From Mesotaenium endlicherianum (taxonomy: Eukaryota; Streptophyta; Zygnematophyceae; Zygnematales; Mesotaeniaceae), in the NCBI GenBank assembly GCA_009602735.1, contig WELA01002336.1, forward strand, positions 242,976 to 269,522: DNA of 26,547 bases, read 5' to 3'. Below the pieces are notes generated by a model that saw only the letters and a program-made list of their open reading frames with translations, did not search any database and was not told the origin of the DNA. Position 1 is the first letter of the stretch; each line of letters begins with the position of its first letter. Positions 19,401 through 26,547 of this stretch are shown here, piece after piece. Position numbers and translations under genes: made by a program.

Positions 19401-21765
19401 TTAGCCTCTAGTTGATGGGCTGTGTACGCTGCCTAAGGCTAGCTCAGTGCAGTGTTCGCAGAACCAGTCGTCAGCGGGCACGCGGGCCAGCGGCGGGTCG
19501 AGGCAGCCGATGTGGAAGCCGAGGTTGCAGCTGTCGCAAAGCTGCATCTTGGCCTCCTGGCCAGTGCTGTGACAAATCTGGCACGCCCAGTCCTTGGGCG
19601 GCCGCGCGTCGCGGGGATGGACCTGCAAGTCCAGGTTAGGAAGATGGCACGGCCCACAATTCTTCGTGTGGTCCTTGTGAAGACGGCCATCTGCGCCTTC
19701 CAGCTCCAGGACGCCTGACGCCAAGGCACGCTTGACGCGCAGGATGACCGGCGAGCTGCTGGTGTCGAGGGTGTTCTTCGTCTGGCGTCGCAGGTACACG
19801 AAGTCACCTGCGGAAAACTGCAACACACGCGGATGATAGGCTCCTCCACGAGTCATGGCGTACCTCAGTGTGTCGCGATGCTGTGCGATGCTGAGGTTAT
19901 CCATGGCCATGGGCATCAGGCGCCGAAAGAGCTGAGCACGCTGCCCGATAAGAGCACTCCATGTGTCGGGACTGTCCAAGTCCAAGACGTTCTCGGCCAC
20001 AGTTCTGGCTGCTGCTGGCAGGATGGGCTGTCGGCCGTAGAGAAGGAAGTAGGGAGAGTGCGAGGCCAGGGAGGCCTGCTTACTGAACCTGTACCCCATC
20101 GCCAGCCAAGGGAGGGCGTCGTCCCAGTAGGTACGGTCGTGGGCAAGGCAGTACTTCCGCAGCCCTAGCTTGACGGTCTGCACCATGCGCTCGGCGAGGC
20201 CGTCAGCCTGAGGATGATCGCGGGAGGTGGTGCGGTGGTCGATCATAGAGCGCCCCAGCAGCTTCTGAAAGCTGCCCTGGAACTCCTTGCCCTGGTCGAT
20301 CAGCACCTCAGCGCAGCCGCCAAAACGGCTAAGGACCTGATTGAGGAAGGCCTGCGCGATCCCCTCACTGGCCTTGCTGGGCAAGGGCACGAGCTCAATC
20401 CACTTGGACATGTGCTCAATCATCACCAAGACGTAGAGGTTGCCCTGGCGAGACTTGGGCAGCTCTCCAGCCAAGTCAAGCGACCACCTGTAGAACAGCC
20501 CCTGAATAGGAAGGGGGCTGAGGGCAACGGTGCGCGCTGTGAAGCTCGAGCGCACACGGTCGCAGAGAGTGCAGCTGCTGACGACAGCGGCGACGACCTT
20601 AGTCATGCCGTGCCACCAGTACTCGGCCTGAAGAAGACTGAGGGTGCGCTTGACACCGAAGTGCCCGAGGGACTCGTGCACTCGGCGCACCAGCTGGCTA
20701 CGGATGGCAGGTTCAGGGACCACTAGGACGGAGCCGTCCGCCATCACGCGCCGCACGCGCCCCTCCATGAAAATGAAGTCGCGGCTGCGTCTGAGGATGC
20801 GGTCGCGCTCGCGTGCGCTGGCATCAGGTGCCAACTCCTTGGCCGTGACGTACTGCAGCACTGGGGCGTCGTCCCATACGTCCTCGGGACCGCGCTGCCA
20901 GCTGTCCTGATCCTCTGCCGCTGCCAGGGCCAATCGCCGCGTGGTGATGGTCACCATGTCCAGGCTAGTGAGCCCTGCGGGCCGCACCTCGCCGTCCATG
21001 GTGAAGGCCAGGAAGGCCGCCGCGTGCCAGGCTACCGGCTCATCCTCATCGTGTCGGGCCACAGTGAGATCCCTCGAGGAGGGCAGCGGGTTACGGCTGA
21101 GACCGTCAGCATCCAGGTTGGTCGAGCCTGGACGGTGGTGCACGTCGAAGGTGTACTCCTGCAAGATAAGCGCCCACCGTGCGTACTTGCCGGTCAAGCG
21201 CTCCGACGTCATGAGCCACTTAAGTGGCTGATGGTCGGTGACCAGGCGGAAGTGCGTGCCGTAGAGATAGTGCCTGAAGTGCACGATCGCCCAGACCGCT
21301 GCCAGGCACTCCCCCTCGTAGGAGCCGTAGTTGCCTTCCGCGCGGTTGTTGCTGCGGCTGGCGTAGGCCACCACATGCTCGAAGCCGTCATGCTCCTGCA
21401 CCAGCACAGCGCCCAGCCCTGCCTGCGACCAGTCGGTGTGGAGGATGAAGGGCTTCGCGTAGTCAGGACAACAAAGCACAGGAGCGCTCACCAGCAGCTC
21501 CTTGAGCTTATCGAATGCCGCCTGCTGCTCTGGTCCCCATACGTAGGCAACGCCCTTGCGGAGCAAGTCGTTGAGCGGCTTGGCTAGCTCGCTGAATCCT
21601 GGCACGAAGTGGCGGTAGTAGTTGGCGATGCCGAGGAAGGCCCGTAGCTGCGAGAAATCTGTAGGAGGTGGGATGCCTGTGATGGCCGAGATCTTCGCCA
21701 GCTGGGGTGCCAAGCCGCTGGAGGAGAGCAGGTGGCCGAGGTACTCCACCTCGCGGGTCCCACAA
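19401..21765 (-). CDS. pol: Pol part 2: RT connection - RNase H - integrase - PHD finger
   Basis: Continues the polyprotein in a shifted frame (+1 relative to part 1) to TAG near 19401. The open frame starts at 21905, but its first ~47 codons are out of phase. Residue numbers count from 21905. REVEYLGHLL (51-60) and LGIANYYRHFVPGF (91-104) are the RT thumb/connection. RNase H is at ~150-275, with FILHTDWS (D157), YEGECLA, VTDHQPLKW (D224) and LDADGLSR. Integrase: HHCC finger (H410, H415, C445, C448); core with D477 (SLDLAG), D537 (VLIDQGKEF) and E572 (GLAERMVQ). The D-to-E spacing is 35, one less than typical. A C-terminal module resembling GPY/F follows at ~698-742, then the PHD finger at 773-819. 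Apart from the frameshift it looks intact. Confidence 0.88.
19449..19589 (-). other. PHD finger at the integrase C-terminus
   Basis: Residues 773-819 of pol part 2 give a complete C4HC3 cross-brace: WACQIC, 11 residues, CDSC, NLGFH, IGC, then 14 residues ending DDWF and CEHC, with the conserved Trp two residues before the last pair. PHD fingers read the histone H3 tail. The acidic CDSC setting, and the lack of a Trp between zinc-binding residues 2 and 3, resemble readers of unmodified H3K4 more than H3K4me3 readers; this is inference from motif memory. It occupies the place where chromoviruses carry a chromodomain. Confidence 0.85.
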
Positions 21766-21772
21766 GGTGCAC
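21758..21772 (-). other. frameshift joining the two pol frames inside RT
   Basis: Upstream homology to RT ends at GLKCHPGKC in one frame and resumes at REVEYLGH in the other within about 20 bp. One base has been gained or two lost. No other frame interruption is seen across more than 6.9 kb, so it may be recent or a sequence error. Confidence 0.8.
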
Positions 21773-24700
21773 TTGCCTGGATGGCACTTGAGCCCAGCGG
21801 ACTCCAAGCGGTCCAGGACGGTAGTGATGTGCACCACGTGCTCCTCAAACGTCTGACTGAAGACGAGCACGTCATCGATGTAGCATCGGGCAAAGGACAG
21901 CCCAACCAGCTCCTTATCCATCACCCTCTGAAAGGTAGCTGGTGCATTCTTCAACCCGAACGGCATCACCACCCGCTCGTAGAGCCGCTGTGCTCCCCAG
22001 AACGCCGTCTTATGCTGGTCCTCCTCGGCGATGGGAATCTGGTTGAAGCCTTGACGCAGATCCAGCACTGAGAACCAAGTGCACGTGCCAATGTCGTCAA
22101 AGATCTCGTCAGGCGTCGGCATAGGATATCTGTCCTGCTCGGTGACCTCGTTCAGCCTACGATAGTCACCGCACATCCTCTTCTCGGACCAGTTGCCCGA
22201 GGCATCCTTCTTGGCTGGCATGACCGTGGGTGCGGCATAGCGAGAGGAGGACTCCCGAATGAGCCGGCTGTCCTCCAGCTTGCCTGTCTGCGCGCTGATC
22301 AAGCCATCCTCGAAGTGGCTGTAGCGATAACGCTTCAGGAAAATGGGCTCCTGCGACGTGAGAGTAATCCGCATGGGGTCCCCCCTATAGCGCCCGAGAT
22401 CGTGCATGCCGCTGGCAAAGCTGGTGCTGCGCCTCCCGTCCAGCAGTGCCGTCAACTGTGCAGCCTGCGCCTTGGTGAGTGTCCCCCCCAGCTTCCATGT
22501 CGGTGGAGCTGGTGGAGTCGCCTGACCTGCAGCTGGAGTCTCTTGTTTTGCCGCTGGGGTAGACTGTGGTGCTGCAGGTGTCACCTGCCCTGCAGCGGTT
22601 GGCGCTTGGCCTGCCGCGGGTACCTGCACTGTGGCAGTTGCGGCCAGCTGCCTGGCACCGTCTGCCTGCGGGCGATCGTCTGCCTGCAAGCGAGGAAAAA
22701 GAAAAGGTGACTGGGACTCCTTGGGTCGCTGTGAGGACTCCTCTCTCCGCCGGCCCCCCCCCAGCGAGCCAGAGTCCTCCCCGCGCGGCGGTGGGGAGGG
22801 GGGGCGGGTGCGCTCTGGCGGTGCAGGCCCTGCGCGCTGAGGATGCCACGTCGTGCCTGGCGGGGTCTGATTGTCATCGTCAGTGGAGTCATCGTCCATA
22901 TCATCGGCAGGCCGAGGTAGCTCGGGATGCCGGGCTGCGGCGTAGAGAGGCGCCAAGGCTTGCGTCTGCAGCAGAATCCACGTGAGGACGTTGGCGTCGA
23001 TGGCCTGCCCCAAGAGGCGAATGCGGTTCACCTCAGTGAGACCGTCCACCTGCGTGAGATGCGGCGGAAAGCCCATGGCACGCTCCATCTCTGCAGGGCG
23101 TGGCCTGTCAAACATGCCAGTCTCCAGGTCGATGACCATCCCTCGCTGATCTCCGACGAAGGCGTCGCTGTCATAGCGGCTGACAAAAGTTGGCAGCGCG
23201 CGAGTGACGTCATGCAGGACCTCACTCTGCGCCATGGAGGGATGTGGCAGCGCCGTCACGCGCTGGGCCAGACGAGGGGCATCGAGGATGGAGTCGACGG
23301 TGCGTGTGTGACGTGGATGAGAGGCGGCCAACGCCTCGAGAGTACCTGGCATCGCCAAGTTTGTGAAGTAGGCGCGGACGCGGTGCGCGAAGGAACCAAT
23401 CTGGGCAGCGTCGATGACGGCCTCGCGGCCGACGTAGCTGCTGCAAAGAGCGAAGTCGGCGCTAACATCGGGACGGCGATCGTGGCGTGCGGCCACGTTC
23501 TCCAGGACCCACGCGAGTGTGTGTGGCGGCTGGCGATCCTCAACAATGTTGAGGACGCGGAGCAAGTGCCAGAAGAGGGCCGTGCGGGGATCGCTGAGCG
23601 CCCTGCCACGCCCGGCTCTGGAGAAGCCCTGGCACTCCCAACCGGCGATGACGAGATCAACGGGCCCAAGTCGGGTGACATGCTCGACGGTGATGTCGCG
23701 GATGTCCATGGGCCAGTCTGTCTGAGCGCGGCGGAATGCGTGCGCGGGAAGGAGGTCAAGGAACCGCTTGTGGCCCAACGCCATCTGTCGACGGGCTACC
23801 TGCTGGGCCTCTGGATCGGGATCGACGTAGACGTAGCGGCGCACCGGGATGCCGGCCTGTAAGGTCGCGAGTAACCCGGTGGCGATGCCGGCAAAGAGCT
23901 CGACGAGGACGATGCCGCCAGGTCGCTCGTCCAGAGCGTCTGCGCAGATAGGAGTCGGAAGTGGGCGACACCCCACGGCAGGGGTGCCGGGCTGAGCGGG
24001 CGGCGGGAAGGTACGCTCGGCGCTGTGTTGATGTGGCGCCATGCGGAGGGCGGCCACAGCACGGGCTGCGTAGTCACGCGTAAGGTTGGGGGTGCGGTCA
24101 GTGAGCGGCTGCGGTCGCTCCCCCAGTGCGTGGTCCTGGTAGGTGCGCCACCGCAGGCGCGCAACCTGCAGGGCTGTGGGAGAGACAGCGCGGGCCTGAC
24201 GTCGGGCCGAGGCCACGCACAGCTGTTGCCACCTGTCGCGCTGGGCGCGGTCAGTCTGGTGCGAGGCCGCGTGGGCCAGCTGGTCGAGAACGGGACGCTG
24301 AGTCAAGTAGGGGTGCGGGTCGAAGTAGGCCCGCTGGCGTGCGCGCATGTCTGCAGAAGGGACTGTGCAAACGGAGCGCTCGAAGCTGTCGACCTCCTGC
24401 GGGGATCGAACCAGCCGGCGAGGGGCCAGCTGGACTCGCGGCCGGGGCTGCCCTCGTGGGACGGGCGCGTCCCGGGGCTGCCGGAGACTAGACATGAGCC
24501 GTGTGCGTGCGGCGGCCGTAAAGGGGTGACGACTGGGCGGCCTGCTGTTGGTGCGGGCCACCTTGGGAGGAGGTGACCCGGAGGGACCGTCGCCAGCGAT
24601 GTGGCTGCGAGGGACGCTGACGCACGGAGCTGTAGGGGCCAGCATCACGAAATGCGCCTCGGAAGAAGACTGAGCGTCGTCGCCAGCTGAGAGGGACCGG

Positions 24701-26337
24701 AAGGGCGGAGTGCGGCGTCGGTCTCGAGGGTCGTCGTATGGCGGCGTGTCCCCGTGGGTCCGCGTGTCGTCGTAAGGAGGTGTGCGGTCCCTGTCGTCGT
24801 AGGGTGGCGTGACGGAGCGGGCGCGCGTCTCGCGGAGGGGAGTCACCTCTCGCGCCTCGCAAAGGGGTGTGAGCGATCGAGAGCGGCTCGTCTCGCGGAG
24901 AGGAGTGGTCTCTTGCGCGGGTCCGATGGTCGGCCAAGTGCGATGTGCGTAGGTCAGATGGGCGCAGATAGACGGGGTCGTGCGGCGTGGCTCGCGGACG
25001 CTGAGCCTGGGCGCTGGCTGCTGTATGGAGTGTGTGCCAGCGCTAGAGGAGGCCGCGGCAGCCTGGCTCGTCGCAAACAAATGCGCGATGCGGCGACACT
25101 CGTGGCTCGTCGAGCAGTCGTGTGACACTGGTCGGCTGGGTCCAGCGGCGTCGGTGCGAGCCCTGCTGGGCCAGTCGTGAGTCATGGGCTGGCTGGGTGC
25201 GCTGAAGCCGGGCGGACCAGTAGGTGTGCGCCGCTTGCGTGTTGTAGGCGCAGCTGGCGGGGGCTCCTCGGGTGGCGCTGCGCTGAGGACCTCGACGGAA
25301 GCCTCTGGCAGTTGTTCCCACTGCGTCTCCTCCTCATTTTTGAGGGACTGGTCGTCGGACCTGCCAGGATAAGCTGCTTGCCGCATGGCCTCGTCTTTGG
25401 ATGCCGTGGGGCGAGGCCAGGTCTTGCCGGTCTGATGCGAGGTGTTGTGCAGGGGCGGCTGAGAGTCCATACTGTACTGAATGACCACGCCGACAGGCAC
25501 GTCGTGGCGAATTTGGACGTCGGTCCTCGCGGACGGTTCGCCTTGAGTGGCCGGGACCTCCAAATGATGAGTCGTAGGCGCTGCGACTGCACCGCGGGCA
25601 AGGGCGGCGGCAGCGATGGCTGTGCTGGCTGTGGCGAGGGCCTCAGTGGCATCATCCGCCATCTGCCGCATCATCGCGCTGTGGGCAGTGCAGATGCGGA
25701 TCTGCTCCCTGGCCTGGGCTGCCAGGACATCCGCCTGCTGCTGCGGCGTGAGATGGAGCTCGGCACTAGGTAGGTCCGGCTCCTCGTCCTGTGACTCGAG
25801 CAGGTCCACCCCCACAGAGATCTCCTCGTCCTCGGGCCCGTCCTTATCGGTCTTGACCACTGGCCGGCCATCGTCCAGCCCCATGAAGCCATAAAGAGCG
25901 GACACTGCTGGGCGACGATCGACAATGTCAAGGGGCAAGGATGCGGTGCGCGTCCCCCCTGTCCTCCATTTGGGGCGATAGAAGACGCGCTCTGCCCAGT
26001 TGTCGACCGCGGCGCCAATGGGAAAGAGCACGTCCTGCCCTAGGAGCACATCGAAGGACTCGGAAGGAGTGACGAGTGCGTGCCGATGGATGGTCGTCTC
26101 GTCTGCCGTGCCTGGGCGCAGAGTGAACAGTAGCGCCAACCTCGTGCGGCCGGCGACGGTCTCGGACGTACCGGCGGCGGTGTTAATGCGCGTCGGAGAG
26201 TCCTCCAAGTCAGCAGAAGAGAGTCCCAGCTGACGGAAGTAGCGGAGGCTGATGAGGACCGGCTGCGCTCCTGTGTCGAACATGATGCGCTGCGGCGCCT
26301 GGGTGTTGACGAGCACGATCCCCTGCGAATTATCCAA
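21766..26337 (-). CDS. pol: Pol part 1: protease - disordered linker - C5 cytosine DNA methyltransferase - reverse transcriptase
   Basis: About 1524 meaningful codons, then a frameshift. Positions count from a TTG at 26337; the first in-frame ATG is residue 19, just before the catalytic motif, and a TAA lies at 26347-26349. Translation must therefore enter from an upstream frame. Domains: retropepsin, residues ~12-125 (DTGA, D21; VLLGQDVLF). Residues 126-640 are a Pro/Ser/Thr/Arg-rich linker with TPPY repeats. Residues 640-790 are predicted helical and unidentified. Residues 808-1125 are the methyltransferase. Residues 1130-1285 are a second disordered Pro/Ala/Gln-rich linker. RT starts at ~1300, with KRMCGDYRRLNEVT, WFSVLDLRQGFNQ (D1426), MPFGLKNAPATF and CYIDDVLVF (YIDD, D1488/D1489). 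It is one polyprotein, so MTase and RT would be packaged together in the particle unless cleaved by the protease. After ~1524 the open frame continues to 21508 but reads out of phase. Confidence 0.88.
21772..22440 (-). other. reverse transcriptase domain (first part) of the methyltransferase element
   Basis: Residues ~1300-1522 of pol part 1, containing all the polymerase motifs up to the YIDD box and the thumb start (GLKCHPGKC). The thumb/connection continues in the other frame with REVEYLGHLL. Confidence 0.88.
22963..23916 (-). other. C5 cytosine DNA methyltransferase domain (DNMT3-like)
   Basis: Residues 808-1125 of pol part 1. It transfers a methyl group from SAM to DNA cytosine. Motif I LVELFAGIATGL (811-822, SAM binding), motif IV VIAGWECQGFS (896-906, C902 the expected nucleophile), motif VI VLENVAA (944-950, ENV), motif VIII QIGSFAHRVRAYF (979-991), motif IX MERAMGFPPHLT (1084-1095) and motif X RLLGQAIDANVLTW (1107-1120). 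The motifs are in linear order, so it is not the permuted DRM type. FxGIATGL, the 'MER..GFP.H.T' block and 'RLLG' are closest to the DNMT3 family. The short target-recognition region (~995-1083) also fits. Odd point: the usual Pro before the catalytic Cys is Glu. Confidence 0.88.
24700..24912 (-). repeat. TP-rich short peptide repeats in the pol linker
   Basis: Residues ~476-546 contain seven units of 9-12 residues built on TPL(R/C)E and TPPYDD/TPPF with Arg/Asp spacers (TPPYDD appears three times). The charged, low-complexity make-up suggests a disordered tether; TP and TPPY sites could be kinase or WW-domain targets, which is inference only. Confidence 0.7.
25963..26295 (-). other. aspartic protease domain of the methyltransferase element
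   Basis: Residues ~15-125 of pol part 1. MFDTGAQPVLIS holds the catalytic Asp (D21) in a DTGA motif, and FDVLLGQDVLF (~95-105) corresponds to the second conserved hydrophobic-Gly motif of retropepsins. It would dimerise and cut the Gag-Pol polyprotein. Confidence 0.82.
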
Positions 26338-26546
26338 AACGCGGCGTTAGGAGTGCTGATCATCCTGCGCTCATGCGCAGGGCGCGCGGGCGTGGACCGC
26401 ACCGCGGTGGCGGCATCGGTCGTCGGTCTCCTGGCGGCGGTGCGCAGCGTGGCTCTGCGTGACTGGAACATCAGCTGAGCGGCCTGCCTCGTTGCCTCCA
26501 TGGAGACGCCGAGCTCTGCGAAGGAGACCGCCGGCATGCGGTGCAG
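26040..26546 (-). CDS. partial upstream frame, possibly the end of Gag
   Basis: A minus-strand frame open at the window edge and running into the protease region, in a different phase from pol (pol is -1 relative to it). The peptide is Arg/Ala/Thr-rich, with an internal ATG at 26537 and no zinc knuckle visible. Only the part upstream of about 26280 could be meaningful, since beyond that the protease frame is the real one. Gag is expected here by position, but the sequence itself does not identify it. Confidence 0.35.
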   Translation of the reverse strand: MHRMPAVSFAELGVSMEATRQAAQLMFQSRRATLRTAARRPTTDAATAVRSTPARPAHERRMISTPNAAFWIIRRGSCSSTPRRRSASCSTQERSRSSSASATSVSWDSLLLTWRTLRRALTPPPVRPRPSPAARGWRYCSLCAQARQTRRPSIGTHSSLLPSPSMCS

Positions 26547-26547
26547 C

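Larger units (their letters stand above)
19388..26547 (-). mobile_element. Ty3/gypsy-type retrotransposon encoding a DNA methyltransferase and a PHD finger (partial, runs off right edge)
   Basis: GC- and CpG-rich block clearly distinct from the AT-richer flank. Pol order on the minus strand: aspartic protease, long disordered linker, C5-cytosine methyltransferase, RT, RNase H, integrase, PHD finger, PPT. The PR-RT-RH-IN order places it in Ty3/gypsy. Gag (most or all) and the 5' LTR are beyond the window. The copy is nearly intact, with one frameshift in RT (about 21758-21772) and a frame change at the start of protease. Retroelement-borne cytosine methyltransferases are known from dinoflagellates and charophytes; the PHD-bearing arrangement is the less familiar part. 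Confidence 0.9.

Noticed and set aside
23256..23759. Other minus-strand frames overlapping the MTase
   Set aside because: Same-strand shadows in the wrong phase; the MTase motifs are continuous in the long frame.
22963..23916. DRM-type (permuted) plant methyltransferase
   Set aside because: Motif order is I-IV-VI-VIII-IX-X, not the rearranged order of DRM enzymes.
19412..26233. Many plus-strand frames opposite the methyltransferase element
   Set aside because: Shadow frames of GC-rich pol; the minus-strand frames carry all the recognisable catalytic motifs.

Overview
This window looks like repeat-rich intergenic DNA from a large plant-type nuclear genome. It has no bacterial-style gene packing. 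Instead it holds nested transposons, plant-type primer-binding and splice signals, micro- and minisatellites, and two single-N ambiguities. A streptophyte (charophyte-grade) alga such as a Chara-like species is my best guess, by inference: published work has reported cytosine methyltransferases inside retrotransposons of charophytes and dinoflagellates, and the other elements have a plant flavour.

Layout. 1-1700 is unassigned DNA with purine/pyrimidine-rich low-complexity tracts. About 1700-3641 is a field of diverged, LTR-like repeats. 3642-14153 is a three-level nest. The outer layer is a non-coding element with ~282-bp terminal inverted repeats (3642-3923 and 13873-14153). A second element is inserted in it (4408-13437, 11-bp TIRs, 8-bp target duplication); the second partial copy of the outer element, at 15411-16217, preserves the empty site. 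Inside that sits a decayed 5.7-kb Ty3/gypsy chromovirus (7648-13391) with both LTRs, PBS, PPT, gag, protease, RT, RNase H, integrase and chromodomain, broken by several stops and frameshifts. The TIR element also carries, on the minus strand at 5638-7069, four phase-consistent exons that read as the C-terminal XRCC4-binding/BRCT2 part of DNA ligase IV, so it looks like a gene-capturing (Pack-type) transposon.

14154-15410 is spacer with (CA)n, AAGC-rich and ~85-90-bp minisatellite repeats. 16218-17600 returns to the LTR-like repeat field. 17905-18172 is a 60-bp tandem array. 18173-19387 is mostly unassigned and probably includes the 3' LTR of the next element.

19388-26547 (minus strand) is a GC-rich Ty3/gypsy-type retrotransposon running off the right edge. 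Its pol is remarkable: aspartic protease, ~680 residues of largely disordered linker with TPPY repeats, a C5 cytosine DNA methyltransferase of DNMT3-like motif order, RT, RNase H, integrase, and a C-terminal PHD finger where chromoviruses carry a chromodomain. A DNA-methylation writer and a putative histone-tail reader on one mobile element is the most interesting system in the window. This copy has a frameshift in RT and begins protease without an upstream ATG.
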